DNA of 64,000 nt from Grifola frondosa (Eukaryota > Basidiomycota > Agaricomycetes > Polyporales > Grifolaceae), in the NCBI GenBank assembly GCA_001683735.1, contig LUGG01000033.1, positions 186,001 to 250,000 on the forward strand. Direction: 5' to 3'. A model generated the notes under the pieces. It was not told where the DNA came from. It worked only from the letters and a program-made list of their open reading frames with translations, and ran no database searches. Below, piece after piece: positions 46,010 to 59,700 of the stretch; within the stretch, counting starts at the first letter, position 1, and the number at the start of each line of letters is the position of its first letter. The translations under genes and the position numbers were made by a program.

Positions 46010-46700
46010 CGTGTCATGAGCCATGGATCTCACGCGATGATCCCAGGATCTGACATATGATAAATTTGCAAAAAATCCAAGCCGGCAATCGCACATGCAG
46101 TTGTTGACGGTAGGAATAGGTGCCTGAGCCTTTTCCGCGAGGAGCGTTGCCAAACGTCACCGCGCAGTCTGTGAACGAAGGACTCACTGTCTCCACACCA
46201 TTCTCTACATAGAATGGCCATCAAGCACCGGGTGGATCCTGAAATCATCACATGTGAACGCACCATACAAAAGGTGAAGATGATGATGATGCCCTGTGCA
46301 TACACCACGCCGACATGGAAGAAACCTGCAGAAAGTCGACATGGACATGTAAGGACGCACTAATCAGCTACGCACCTCTCAGATATTCTCGAGACGATAC
46401 GGTGTTGTGGATCTTCCCCCATAGCATGTGTACATGAACATAATAGTTCTGTGCGCAGGCGATGAGAACAAATGTAGATAGTCGATCCTGCAAGCTTACC
46501 GTCACAGCCTCGCACTCGACGAGTCACTGAATCTGCATAGTCCTCCCTCTCTCCCACCGACTTAGAACACGCAGCTTGAGATATATGTCGTCCAGATGGA
46601 CATAGGGAGTCGTATAGGCAGCATAGTCCGACATTATGGCGTCAAGAGACCGGGGACGAATCTGCCAACAGACCCAAGGAGAACCGCCAGTTAAAAGAGT
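46010..46700 (-). repeat. X block (unknown), copy 3
   Basis: It matches 51640-52310 in the same orientation (atctcacg.gatgatccca..., gtctgtgaacgaagga, tctccacac, atgaacgcaccatacaaaa.gtgaag, ctcccaccgac) and 22440-23030 inverted. Minus-strand exon-like pieces carry GT/AG sites (about 46497), but no family was recognised. Confidence 0.5.
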
Positions 46701-46899
46701 TGCTTACAAATCTGAAGCGTCCATGTGCAGTCATATATTGATGGCTAGCCTATGTTCACTATCCCGTTCATTCGCGCACGTAATAACGACGCTAATTTCT
46801 GGGACTTCGGATTCCAAAGCTTGTAGGGTCACACACTCTAAGCAATCTGCAATGTTTGATAACAATTTTCAGTAAACAGATAGAGGGAAGATGGCCTAC

Positions 46900-47110
46900 C
46901 GTGTGGATGCACGTTGAGGACCACGGATCCGAGACACAAGTGTCCTACGTACGTAGTGAGAGCCAAACGAGCACAACTAAGCGTCGATGTCAAAATTTCG
47001 TGGGGCGCCTACCACTCGGCGGCTAGCGCCTGTACGCCTAACCTTAGCGCTAGGTCACCGCCACCGAAGCGCCTAAACAACTCTAACTCACGCGTACGCG
47101 TCATCTCGTG
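46900..47110 (+). repeat. conserved GGCGCT-rich non-coding block, copy 3
   Basis: It contains gtgtcctacgtacgtag, ggggcgcct, ggcggctagcgcctgta, ccttagcgctaggtcac and gaagcgcctaa, all matched at 52540-52730. There is no open frame. Confidence 0.65.
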
Positions 47111-47311
47111 CTGTATGTTTTCACAGACGTTTCTTTCATATCTAGCTCTATCATCACTCACTAGCTCACTATAGTCGTTGCTTTAGTCCACAACGTGAAA
47201 CAAAACGATTTTCGGAACTTGCTCAAGCTCAGCGGTTCACGAAATCCTATCCATAATGTTTGACACGTACCGGTAAATTCTGTGCTCTTGTGCGTCACCT
47301 TCCTATTGATC

Positions 47312-48376
47312 ATGCATAGGATTAGCCCTACTCTTCCGCCCGAACTGACAGATCGTATCGTCGACTATTTACACGACAACTTCCACGATCTCGCTGCATG
47401 CAGCTTGATTTGCCGCGCCTGGCTCCCTTCATGTCGATATCACGAGTTCAGCACTGTTTGGACATGGTTCTCCGCAAAGAAGCTCCACGAAGTACTCTGC
47501 GCATCTCCTGTGATTGGGCTCTATGTGTGGTGGCTCGAGGTCGATCCCTTGGGTCCATATTCAATCCCCGAGGATATCCTGGCGCGAATCACTCGGAAGC
47601 TGCCCAATGCAACCATCTTCTGGTTGGAATTCATGCCAAGTATACAGTTCCCATACTTGATATGTCTTGCAAACACGCTGCGCAAGTTGCTCCTCGGATG
47701 CATTGTTGAATCCCAAGCCGCCCTCATCGTATTCATGCGTCATTTGCCGCACTTGGGAGAGATCTCCTTCGAAGCCATCCAGTTTTCTGCTGCAACCGTA
47801 GCGCCATACCTTCTCGTTTCCCCGGATCCTGCACTTCATGTACCTGTTTGCGACATACGTGCCATCCCTCTACGCAAGATCATTACTCAATTCGTACGCG
47901 GGGTCACTGTTAACATAATTATCGATTCATTGATCGCGTCATGCATGGTATCCCATGTCGAGCATCTGTGTCTGTCGAAAATCTCTCCTCGGGATATCCC
48001 CACATGGGACAGACTGGTACAAACTGCTCGCTTATCGTTGAAGAAGATCAGCATCGGTTTGTCTATATTCTCACAGCTTGTGTTCGCCAGTGAGTTCTGC
48101 ACGATTTTTTCCGAATGTGATAGCTTATCTACTATTTTCCATGCCCCAACTTTGCGATGTGCCCCGAGTTACGGTATTTGCAACTCAGAGCACCTAGGAT
48201 CCGGACATTTGCATGCTTCTATCACAGTTCACGAAGTCACGGATAGAATATGCGACTTGCATCTACAACATTACACCGGCCGCAAAGTATTCCGAGGAGT
48301 CCTCGGAGCAGACTCAGTCCTCCGAGTGGCGGTGCATCTTGGGCATCCTCAGATCCCATGCATTATCTTCACTTAA
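47312..48376 (+). CDS. F-box protein
   Basis: A 354-codon open frame from the ATG at 47312 (MHRISPTLPPELTDRIVDYL). The F-box is at residues of about 7-50 (LPPELTDRIVDYLHDNF, LAACSLICRAWLPSCRYHEF). Leucine-rich stretches follow (LRKLLLGCIVESQAALIVF, HLPHLGEISFEAIQF, HVEHLCLSKISPRD). It would act as an SCF substrate receptor. The C-terminal end is uncertain: from about 48290 another plus-strand frame (WRCILGILRSHALSSLKQ, then TWKTSHNEKFANIVRSELAY) looks more protein-like than the current end. One base may therefore have been lost around 48220-48330 and the native protein may be about 60-80 residues longer. It is not a member of the array families and lies in the single-copy island. Confidence 0.75.
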   Translation: MHRISPTLPPELTDRIVDYLHDNFHDLAACSLICRAWLPSCRYHEFSTVWTWFSAKKLHEVLCASPVIGLYVWWLEVDPLGPYSIPEDILARITRKLPNATIFWLEFMPSIQFPYLICLANTLRKLLLGCIVESQAALIVFMRHLPHLGEISFEAIQFSAATVAPYLLVSPDPALHVPVCDIRAIPLRKIITQFVRGVTVNIIIDSLIASCMVSHVEHLCLSKISPRDIPTWDRLVQTARLSLKKISIGLSIFSQLVFASEFCTIFSECDSLSTIFHAPTLRCAPSYGICNSEHLGSGHLHASITVHEVTDRICDLHLQHYTGRKVFRGVLGADSVLRVAVHLGHPQIPCIIFT

Positions 48377-48559
48377 GCAGATTACCTGGAAAACCAGCCA
48401 TAACGAGAAGTTCGCGAATATAGTCAGGAGCGAGCTGGCCTACTTCGGTGCGCACGGGATATCGCATGCAGTCGACAAACAAACAATTGACATGATCGTA
48501 ATTAGCGTTGGTGCAGGACTTCCCACAGGTCCGAACGTGTGCATGGTGAGTGATTCGGG

Positions 48560-49270
48560 TGCTCCTGTGGCACTTCTCGGGCTCACGACCATCATCAGTT
48601 TTGCGAACGCCGCTTCTTTCACTCGCCTTCTTGTTGCCTTTCCTGTTGTTTGGGTTCATTACCGCACAACGATTTTCCCTGCAAGCTGTACAACTCATTT
48701 TTCTTCGCTTACATTTAAGAATTTTGAGGTGCTTTTGCAGAAATTTGGCCTTCGTTGTTCGTACATGCTTATATTGGCTCGAGACAGGGCTATGCGTCGG
48801 GACATCGGGAGCGATCGAAGACTCCAGACTGCTGACCAAGGCGCTGCGTTCGACAGAGAGTTTGACAACCGCAAAACCTGTTTCGAGAGAGACGCTCGAA
48901 GCTAAACCCGATGTCCGAAGAGGACCCTCCCCACGCGAGTCCGTAAGATGAATGCAACAATTGATTGCCCCGAGCACAGAGCGGCAAATATATTCGAGTC
49001 ATCATACGGAGCCTGTCAATCCTACAAGGTGTCGTACACGAGCATGGCAGGATCCAATCGTAATTACGTGGCTGAGATCTGACCACCGAGAATGCGCACC
49101 TAGGGGATGAGTACTGAGTAAACGCACGTTTGAGCGTGAATCAGCGATGATGCTGTACGGCGAGGCTTAGAGATACGAAAAGCAAGATCCGCACAGTAAA
49201 TGGAGGAAAGGGACTAGTGCTTGGTGAAGAAGGTTCATGACAAGGTGGCTCAGATAACAAGCACCACCCC
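48560..49270. other. intergenic upstream of GAPDH
   Basis: No supported gene. Some frames (48369-48977 minus, 48550-48951 plus) are open but overlap each other and lack domain features. It probably includes upstream control sequence of the GAPDH gene. Confidence 0.4.
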
Positions 49271-49274
49271 ACCC

Positions 49275-49320
49275 TATAAGACCCATCACCATCTCTGCTC
49301 TTCTCCCTATCCTTCGTCTC
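49275..49320 (+). promoter_or_regulatory. GAPDH core promoter: TATA box and pyrimidine tract
   Basis: TATAAG at 49275-49280, then a CT-rich tract (ctctgctcttctccctatcc, 49293-49312) just before the ATG at 49341. A TATA box followed by a CT-rich start region is typical of strongly expressed basidiomycete gpd genes. Confidence 0.7.
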
Positions 49321-49340
49321 TAAAACCATTATCCACAGCA

Positions 49341-50987
<1,647 letters not shown>

Positions 50988-51129
50988 CATGCGGAATGGA
51001 TAAGAGGAAGAAGTTTGCTGCTGCTGTATGAGGAGTTTGCGCTGCTTCTAGGTTGCTGATATGCAGTCCTGCGTGTTTGTACAAATGTCAATAGAAGTAT
51101 TCGGATACCTTTTAATGGTGTGGTAGGGA

Positions 51130-51570
51130 TGCGCTCGTGATACGCTGTAAACTACAAAAACAAGAAAGTACAATCATAATGCCTCAGCAATTCTCTTACT
51201 GCTTGACGGAACGTAACAGACATATCCGCATAAATAGTCGATGGACCTGCATGCGAATAGCGAGGTTCAGACCTTGAGCACATCTCCATCGTCGCCAGCT
51301 GCAGCATGCCGTCAACTCGCATCCCGACTGGCCCTAAGCACACCTATTCGATAATGGCTGGACCAGTGCCCACGCACTCGCGGTGCTCACGCACATCCTG
51401 CAAAACCTGGCGCACATATGCACACTTGCCACGTTGTATATGTCAGCTGCGGCGTTGCAGGGCGTGCAGTGACGGGCGTGAAGAGAACAAGCCGCTGGTG
51501 CGCTGCCAGAGGGCATCGAGATTGTCGGGCGGCGCGCGGAGGAGCTGGAGGTGCGCATGAGTTGAGAAGT
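51130..51570 (+). pseudogene. dynamitin C-terminal fragment, copy 4
   Basis: gaccttgagcacatctcc (about 51270) matches the GSDLERVS region. Then LTHILQNLAHICTLATLYMS and a worn GVEKSV...NKPLVR...MEELEVRMS-like tail end in tgagttgag. It is the mirror partner of 23050-23560. Confidence 0.65.
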
Positions 51571-51639
51571 CGGGCTGCACTCCTCATGCTCGCTACGCTA
51601 CAGCTGCCTGCTCGTGCCGATACTAGCTGTCTGATGCCC

Positions 51640-52310
51640 CAGCTGCGCTCCGCGAATTATAGGTCTCACGTGATGATCCCAATGTCTGACATAAGATCAA
51701 TCTGTGAAGAGACCCGTCAGTCGCAAGTGCGGGGATAAGCGACTGAGCCTGTTCAGTGGAGGCGCAGTCTGTGAACGAAGGATCTAACTGTCTCCACACA
51801 CTTCTCTGCATAAATGGCCATTGAGCATAAACAGGATCTTGACATCATCGCACATGAACGCACCATACAAAAAGTGAAGGCAATTATAGTGCATACGCCA
51901 CACCGATCTGGAAGACATTTGCAGAAAGTGGACATGGACATCTAATAACGACCGGAAGATCGACGTACTAATCAGCTCAGCATACTCAGCATCTCCAAGT
52001 ACGTTCTCCAGACTAAACGGTGCTGTGGATCTCGCCGCGCAGTATGTATACAAGAACATAATAGTTCTGCGCGCAGGCAATGAGAACAAACGTCGATATC
52101 GATCCCGGGAGGACTTACCGCCACAGCATCGCACTCGACGAGTCAATGAACCTGCCTATTCCTCCTTCTCTCCCACCGACGGAGAACACGCAGCTTCGGT
52201 TATATGTCGTCCAGATAGACATGGGGAGTCGTATACGCAGCATGGTCGGACATTGTGCCATCGAGAGAAGGGGGGAGACTCTGCCAGCAGACCCAAAGAG
52301 AGCCACTAGT
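51640..52310 (-). repeat. X block (unknown), copy 4
   Basis: It matches 46010-46700 in the same orientation and 22440-23030 inverted. It includes the conserved pieces ttctctgcataaatggcca, cgcaccatacaaaaagtgaa and ctctcccaccgacgg. No protein family was recognised. Confidence 0.5.
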
Positions 52311-52539
52311 TAAAAGAGCCGCTTTTAACTCTGGGGCATCTGTAGATGGTCAAGCATTAACTTTGTCTTGGTGCTCCTTACTAGGAAAAGCACCATTTCG
52401 TTCATTCGTGCACGCAGTAACGACGGCAATCTCTGGGACTTCGGGATTTCACTCAATTGAGCGGTAGCTCTTGCAATAATGTTTGATAAAGATATTCAGT
52501 ACATGGATGTATCAGGCAAGATGGCTTACCGCATTGAAG

Positions 52540-52730
52540 ATTACCGAAGTCCAAGGGACAAGTGTCCTACGTAGTAAGAGCCAAACGAACACCACTAAGC
52601 GCCGATATCAAAACGTGAAGCGCCTGCCATTCCGGCGCTAGTTGCTAGCGCCTGTAAGCCTAACCTTAGCGCTAGGTCATCAAAATCAACGCCACGGAAG
52701 CGCCTAATAACTCTTAACTCAACTCGTCAC
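52540..52730 (+). repeat. conserved GGCGCT-rich non-coding block, copy 4
   Basis: agtgtcctacgtagtaagag, then gaagcgcctgcc, ggcgctagttgctagcgcc, ccttagcgctaggtcat and ggaagcgcctaa. It contains short internal inverted repeats (ggcgctag...ctagcgcc). It is the inverted partner of 22195-22395. Confidence 0.7.
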
Positions 52731-52799
52731 GCACACTCATCATCTCGTGCAGAATGTTATCGCAGACATCAATTCTTACCCAGCTAGTCTCATCTCGTT

Positions 52800-53460
52800 A
52801 TGAAGGAGGCCACTAATCTTCCACTTCGGCTGGATCGCCTGCACCGACAACCCCCGTCGACCGAGACACATCAACACAACGACGCCGTCGACTCCTTCGA
52901 CAGCGAGGAGCACATCGGAGTATCTCGCCGAATTCGTTCCGATCAGATGGAGAGCATGGACCACATGCTGGCGCACTTCGCCACACGCCACGGTATCTAA
53001 TTCCCCACCAACCCCCTCCGGGTCTCTTGGACAATGCAGTCCCTTGCCGACGACTTGACGGCGGAATCGCTGTATATGACACGTATGCTCTTCCACACGA
53101 TCACTCCGTAGTGGCTATATCACGTCTTTCCATCCGTGATTCCCTGTCTGCCAACGTGCAGTCTGGACTCGCGCTCTCAGCCGGCTCTGTTCCTATCATA
53201 TCGCACAAGCTACTAACTTGCTGTGGCCAATACACAGCCCGTCTCCGTACTCCGACTTCATTCCGATGTACCCGTTCAATGGTCGAGTTTTTTTATTCAC
53301 ATCCGTCGTCTGGTACCTTTTCGCGCTGTTCTTGGCTGACAGGCGGTGCGCCAGCTGTTGTCGGACTTACTAATGTTCCCAGTGAGTATGATACATGGTG
53401 CGATATTTTTGGAACTGATCCATCTTCATCTCGACTTCTAACAGCAAACCTCTAGATGTT
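52800..53460 (+). pseudogene. U1+U2 block upstream of DUF6533 D4
   Basis: U1 is worn (ETHQHNDAVDSFDSEEHIG; HMLAHFATRHGI, then a stop at about 53000). U2 occupies 53030-53460 (gtggc.atatcacgtctttcc...). It is the inverted partner of 20990-22130. No complete frame was found. Confidence 0.45.
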
Positions 53461-53692
53461 CCTTGTCATTTTCGAGGACCGAAAACATGTGTTGGTGTCT
53501 TAAATGAACATCATCCGTGGTCCTGAGATGAGCATTCATTCAAGCTATCCAACCTGACTCCAATAATCAATCAGAGCATGACGCCGATGAGAGCCCACTA
53601 CGGTGATGTTGTCTTCGGGTATAAACATAAAAGCAGGATCTCTCTAACTCTGTTGAACATTGAGTCCTACGTCTTTCGGACTACCTCGCATC

Positions 53693-55366
53693 ATGACATC
53701 CACTATCAGCACCGAAGAGGATCGGCAACTGTGAGTGACGCCCCCAACAATCTTTGCTCATCTAATATACCTATCACACAGCTTCATCCTAACATGTTGC
53801 AACGTATCGGGAACCGGTCAGTGGTTCATGTATGGGCTCAAGTCATTTTCTCATTCCTTTTGTCACAGCTCTTCTACTCTATGAGTACCTTATCACATTT
53901 GACCGTGAATACCATCTTGTCTGGAAGCGTCGATTTTCGGCGGCAACCTTAGTATTTTTGCTCGCGAGATATACTCTGCTTCTACAATTTATTCTTGACC
54001 TCCCAACAATATATTCACTATCGACGAGGGTACGATTATCAACCTGTTGTCATAGAATGTTCACTCATAATAATTTCCAGAGCTGTTCTGCGTTCGTGTG
54101 GTCGATATCAGCTTTGGAGCTGCTCTTCATGTTTCTTGCGGCTGGTGAGTAGCCTTACAATGGTCTCATTTATAACCGACGATTGATATTATCTGAAGCA
54201 TTTTCTAGTCTCCGAGCATATGCCTTGTCTGGTCGTCAGTGGCAAATTACTTCACTGATATTTGTCTTGTCATTGGCCCCCTTCGGCATTGCAGTAGTGA
54301 GTTCTGTCCTCAGCATTGAGTTTGGCATGCAACTGAAGTGCGACATGCACTTCTAGTTTGTAGCCGTGCAGACAACGGCAGTTGTAGCTCCACCTCCAAT
54401 TAATTGTACATCAATGAATTTGATCTCACCGAAGCTCGATAAAATGTGAGTGAGATTCATTGATGTCACTGCATCTCATCGACTGACTCCGTATGTCATA
54501 TAGATGTATGTAGTATTGGTAGTCTCAGGTTTCTCAGGTGCTTAAACCTTGCAATAATGCCAGTGACATATGTGGCGCGTGGAACAACAATCGCCGCGGA
54601 CATACTCGTTCTCGCGGTAATTACGCGTCAAACATACTGGCACAGACGAGCTGCCGCGGAGGCTAACCTCCGAAGTCCCTTGCACACGGTGATATTGCGG
54701 GACGGTCAGTCTGCCAGTCCTCCCTGCGCGCATATGTGCCGCACTGACTAATGCACCGTTAGGCACGGTATACTTCCTGTAGGTTATCAATAGTTCATGC
54801 AGGCCTCAGGATGTTATTTGACATGCATTTGATAGAGCCTTTCTGACGATGAATATCGCAGATATTGTATTGATATATTTTGGAGACAACTTCGTAAGGC
54901 GACTTCGTTTGGATCGCTACTGACCGTAACTCACAACCTTTATACCATTATTAGGAAGGCTCCGGTTATATCAACCAGTTCAAAGACCCGTGAGTAACTG
55001 CGATTGAGTGCTCTTCGTTTAAGTTTCCATTGATATTCGTTGGGCCACAGAATAACAGCAATCATTTTGTCACGGTTCATGCTCAATCTCCGCGAAATCG
55101 ATGCATCCGCATACAGCACCACAGATTCAAGTCAATCGTCGTTTGTCGGTTCGGTGCAGTTTGTGGCTTTCGTAGAACCGCTCGGTGCGCCACTAGACCA
55201 TGAATTCTCGTTCTCTACGATCGATTCCGATTCCTTGGACGAGCACGGGGCGGACAGAGAGAGCGAGGACGAGGACATTCTGCCTAATTACGACGAGATA
55301 GTGTCGGGCCGAACAAGCATTCGTGGGCCATTTGAGCTCGAAGCCGGCCCACCTGGGGTCGGGTAG
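53693..55366 (+). pseudogene. DUF6533 membrane protein, copy 'D4' with a lost splice acceptor
   Basis: It starts at 53693 (MTSTISTEEDRQL). The core is LLYEYLITFDREYHLVWKRR, then AFVWSISALELLFMFLAA, FSSLRAYALSGRQWQITSLI, APPPINCTSMNLISPKLDK, ARGTTIAADILVLAVITRQT, LTMNIADIVLIYFGDNF, and the terminal exon LSRFMLNLREIDASAYSTTD ending at 55366. All exons are open, but the acceptor that reads ctgcag in the intact gene is ctgcat here (about 54470). The exon with the ATITAD-type helix therefore cannot be joined in frame by the normal site. Partner of copy b in the inverted arms. Confidence 0.8.
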
Positions 55367-55699
55367 GCTACTAAGACTGCCATGTTTCTTCGGTTCGTAT
55401 TTCGTTCTGTGTTGTCATTATCTGGTATGTGCTGACATTGACTGTAGAAAAACGATGTATGTGGGAATTGGAGTGCCTCTGGCGTGCTCCCTTTTTTTCT
55501 TAGAGTATTCTGCCGTCGTCGTATGCGTTCAATCATAGTCACGCTCTCTTACAAGGTTTGCATCGCATCAGAACGATTCTATTCAACAATACAAGCACGC
55601 AAAAAGGTGGCATAAGTAGCGGTGACAGGCTGCGCGACAGTATCTCTTTGACACCTAAAGAAGACATTGAAGCGACAGCATACCTCTGTCGACTCAAAC
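55367..55699. other. junction between DUF6533 D4 and EF-hand/ZZ copy A'
   Basis: No gene. The last about 60 bases (55640-55699) match, inverted, the 3' flank of copy A (19174-19235). This is the mirror of the A / DUF6533-b tail-to-tail junction. Confidence 0.5.
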
Positions 55700-58468
55700 C
55701 TAATGTTCATTTTCTTGACTTGCATGCTGGATGCCGCCATCGAGTTGCATGCCTTTCGCACACAAAGCCCCGATAACTTCGAGTAGTTGTTCCATGCGAA
55801 GCAAGCGGTCGTCCACCGCGCCAAATTTCGTCTCAAATTTGCGCTCCATACTTTCCAGCTTGAGGTCGGTCGGCCTTTGCTCGTCCTCGTCAGCAACCGT
55901 CACTGCCACTTCCTCTTGGCATCTGACCAGGCCATGTGAAGCTTGGTGCTTTCCCACAGACACGCCATCTTTCGCATCGCAAGTGTTGCATATGAACGTA
56001 TCATCTAGTTTGGAAGTATTTGGTCTTCGCATTCGGAATGCTTCGAGAATCAGCTCACCTTGACAGACGAAGCAATACCAACATGGTCGAGCCACCCGCT
56101 CTCCACACACACACATGCCAATCTCTTCTCGACGATCTTTGCCGTACGGTTTGGGGTATTCTCTGACTCATCTGAAGGGGCCACCGCAGTATCCGGAGTG
56201 GTCTGTTCTGCTGACGGGGTTTCCGATTCTTCCGTCGGCACGACTTGCTCGCATGAGGACTCCACATGCGCCGCATCTGTCCCAGCTTGTGCCACCTCCA
56301 TTTCGGCTGAATCCTCGAACGCCGCTTGGGCCTTCTTCAGCGCATCTCGCGCTGCACGGTAATTCTGACCGTACTCTCTCCGTTGAAGAATATTGGTCCA
56401 CAGTTTGAAAACATTGTGCGTAGACAGGTGCGGTGGTTCCAAGTCGTCCCGCTTGTCCTTATGGACCTCCGCGCTCATGCACGTCGGCTTATCGCAAAAG
56501 TTTACAGACATTTTGCCGTCACAGTCGAGACAAATGATGCGTCCCCCGTGGATTGTTTCGCTACAGTTCTCGCAGTTGATATTTCTATGAATCACACAGT
56601 GAGTTGCTCAATCAAAGAACTAGTTGGACCGACTCACATGTGCACGGGGGTGCCTTGGTGTTGAACATTGTGCATCATATGGTACCAGCGAGCATCTGCT
56701 ATCGTTAGCGACTGCTCAACCTTCGCGAATTCATACAGCTCATCGGCGGTAAGAGCGGTGTCCGCTTCACGTATGAGGTAGTCAAGATATTTCCGTCTGT
56801 TGTCTCGGCGCTGTTTGAGGTAAGACCAGGAGAACATCTGCCGGCGTACTTGATTTTCCACCGCATTCAGCGCGTAGTGCCATAAAGCTCGTGTCTTGTT
56901 CTCCGCGAATTCTGTTGGTGGAGGACGGAAACACATCACTTCGGGTGGCACTCGTTTGAATATGAATGTGAACCGCAAGTCCTCTGAATTATTGCCCCAA
57001 GTTCCCGAGAACATCATCCCGCTCTCGTCGATAGTGCCGCAAAAGTATTTCGTCCCGAATCGTGTAACGTACGTCTGCGTGAACGTATACGTCACTTGGC
57101 CCTCCGAATTAACATTGGCGTCGCCGGTGATCGAATAGGCTGTCCCTCCGGCTGTACTGCTAGTAGCCTCGAAATGTTGGCCATCAGAGGAGGCATGGAA
57201 ATATACAGATGACATAGCCTCGTATGGATAGCGGTCGTTGGCGAGGAAGCCGTTCCATTCTCCAAGTCTAACATTCAAATCAGTTCTTGACTCGCATGCA
57301 GTGAACGTGAATACTCACATTGCTTTCAGACGGTCTTCCGCTTGCCGGTCGGCATCCGTCTCGATATCTTGTTGATCATTGTAGATACCTTCGGTATCCA
57401 GAGGATAGTTAAGCAGTTTACTGATGTCAGTGTCTTGACGCTCCACCGAGTCATCATACTCGTACTGTGGCCACTCGGATTCCCGCAAGCGCTGCATGGT
57501 CCAAAATTCGCTCGAGTCGTGCCAGTAATCAAACTGCAGAGGGCGACAGTGAACCAATTTCAGTGGAGAAGCCAGCGGGACTCACCATCTCGCAAGCGAA
57601 CACCTTGAACTGTTGCGCAGGGTCGAGTCTTTGTTGCTTGAACAGGGCTTATCAATGATGGCGCAATATGAGACATGGGCATGTGATAGTGTTCGCAATG
57701 ATTAACGACTGACCTTCTAGGTCCGTATGACGCTCAATTACAGCATCGAACACCCACTGTATCGTGTCCGCGGCATCCCATAGCTCATCCTTGCTGATGA
57801 TCGTTGTCCGACACGCTCGCATGATCTCGTAATCTCGACTGAGAAGCAGGTACAGCAACGGGAATAGACACTGCAAGAGCAAACAAATAATTAGCTACCG
57901 ATGACAGGAATAAGCTGGCCTACAAGATTTGCGTACTTTCTCAATTCTGCCGGGCCGGTGATGAGTTTGAGCGTGTCCGCAGCATCGACTTGTAGCGGAC
58001 CGTCTTCAATCCTTCCCTCAGGCGTTTCTCTTCGCTCTCCACATAACTCTGGAACCGTGCGCGGAGAGAATCTGTTGTTCCGGAACAAGGGCAAAATGAC
58101 ATTGTGAGTTCTGTGACGAGTTTCCACACATTGTCAAAGTATTTGTCGACATCGTTGCGGTTTGCAGGATGCAGCAGAGGCTTCAACGAGAACATCTTGT
58201 TGAATAGATGGTTGATCTTCTGCGCATAAGTTACCATCGTCATTTGCCATCCTATTGTGCGTGGTCAGTCCTATTCCATAATTGAAATACGAACTGAATA
58301 CCAATCGCCCAATATGCGAGCCAATGAAGCAAACTATCGATCCAGTTAGCACGAGAATGGTGAGGTGCAGGTCGATGACACTCACCTCCAATCCTTAGGC
58401 CTAGAGGTCGTAAATTGGTTCACCTCTGCGACCGTAATGAAACCGGAAGCGTCGTCGTCGAAAGCTTC
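55700..58468 (-). pseudogene. EF-hand / ZZ-finger protein, 5'-truncated inverted copy (A')
   Basis: Homology to copy A starts abruptly at about 58468, in the EF-hand exon (FDDDASGFITVAEVNQ), and runs to the stop at 55700-55702. The N-terminal half is absent. Exons in order are YWAIG, TYAQKINHLFNKMFSLKPLL, LFPLLYLLLSRDYEIMRACR, a DPAQQFKVFACEM exon, SEWPQYEYDDSVERQDTDIS, DGQHFEATSSTAGGTAYSIT, the ZZ-like finger (CENCSETIHGGRIICLDCD, CDKPTC) and the coiled C-terminus. Lesions: one base lost near 57990, one near 57952 (TGPGRIEK exon), and a TG-repeat slippage at 56103-56115. At most sites where copy A is broken, A' keeps the frame, and the reverse. Confidence 0.88.
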
Positions 58469-58900
58469 GATGATACATCAGCAAATCCCAATTCCTGCTT
58501 ATTCGACTTTTTTGCCTTATATAAGCTTGATCAGGCATTTCAGGCACATAAGAGAGGCGAAAAAATGACTTTCTGAGTGAAATTCAGGTGTTACAGCTCA
58601 AATAAGAGAATTTAAGGATAAAAGTGGTAACAGTCAAAATGAATTCTGAGCCTCCTGGGCTCGCTGTGGCGTCTTACAAGTACTTTTTTTCTGGACTCCT
58701 GAGTGCTCGTCAGACCGCACAGGCATGTAAGAGATATTTAAGGAATAACAGCACCACAGAAAAAGAAAACCGAAGCGCACTTCTGCGCTTGTTATGCTTA
58801 CCCGCCCTCACCGCCAACTGATGTACTGACGACGACTTATTCCTCTACAAAGGCTGGAAATCCTGGTATGTATTTCAAAGATGTAAATCAATTTTCAAAC
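58469..58900. other. region beyond the duplication breakpoint, small ORF
   Basis: A 60-codon frame from the ATG at 58639 (MNSEPPGLAVASYKYFFSGL) to 58821 is open but not recognised. The sequence is AT-rich, with a T run at 58685. No other gene was seen. Confidence 0.25.
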
Positions 58901-59700
58901 TGTACCGTCTGCCATATCCATGCAATCCGCCTGTTTTCGGAGTGTTCGCTGAAATTGACTGTTTCCCTTGCCACGGCCTCTTCCTTCGGTGATTTCATCA
59001 CAGGAGGTAGGCAAACAAGCTAGGTTTGGCATTCGAGATGAAGCCAAATTTAGATGCCTAGAAAACAACAACTTAATTTTAGTCATTTCCCATTGTCGGA
59101 CAACTCGTCTGCTCACCTGGAAGTCACCGCTAAGACTCTACCCGTGGGCTCGAATGCAAGGCAGGCGCGCTAGAGGATACCAGTACCAGAACTGGCAGAA
59201 CAAAACAATGCCCACAATTGCACTGGTATTGCGGCTTCCGGCTCTACTTTGAAGACTGATTGTGACGTTTCGACCACCAGCATCAATCAACCCCTGTCCG
59301 AGGGGTATGCCGAAACAAGCCATTGGGTCCTTATGCTTGTCGGAAATGATCTTCTGGTACAGTGCGCGTGTGGAAGCCAGAGGTGGAGATGACGCTTCGG
59401 ATTGCTCGACGAGGACCATGCCGAGAGCGATGAAAGCGCCTTGACGAACGAAGTCTACAGTATGCTTCGTCATGTGCTCTAAGATCTCGATTGCATCCTG
59501 CAGTACGGAAAGGTGCGATATATAAGTGGATGACGCTAACAGGAAGGTGTGATCGTACCTCCAAGCCTGTGCTGCACAAGCAATACCTAAGGCAAGGGTC
59601 GCGCCGCAGCGCACATAAGGATTGTAGCTCTCGCTCAAGAGCTGGACAATTCGCGGAACAGCACGGATTTTTGAAGACCAAGAATGCTAGGGAAGTGACT
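58900..59700 (-). pseudogene. RPN2: RPN2 (26S proteasome) pseudogene, C-terminal half
   Basis: Minus-strand frames match the proteasome base/scaffold subunit Rpn2: RAAVTSLAFLVFKNP (about 59660-59705), SESYNPYVRCGATLALGIA (about 59580-59638), MTKHTVDFVRQGAFIALGMV, VEQSEASSPPLASTRALYQK, GQGLIDAGGRNVTISLQSRA, IVGIVLFCQFWYWYPLA, and after an intron AKPSLFAYLPPVM-like to about 58960. The frame breaks near 59660 and 59560, and near 59150 the reading stops. Rpn2 carries PC repeats and binds Rpn13; this copy cannot make it. Confidence 0.85.

Noticed and set aside
48369..48977. 202-codon minus-strand frame
   Set aside because: No domain, overlaps the F-box 3' end and other open frames; looks compositional.
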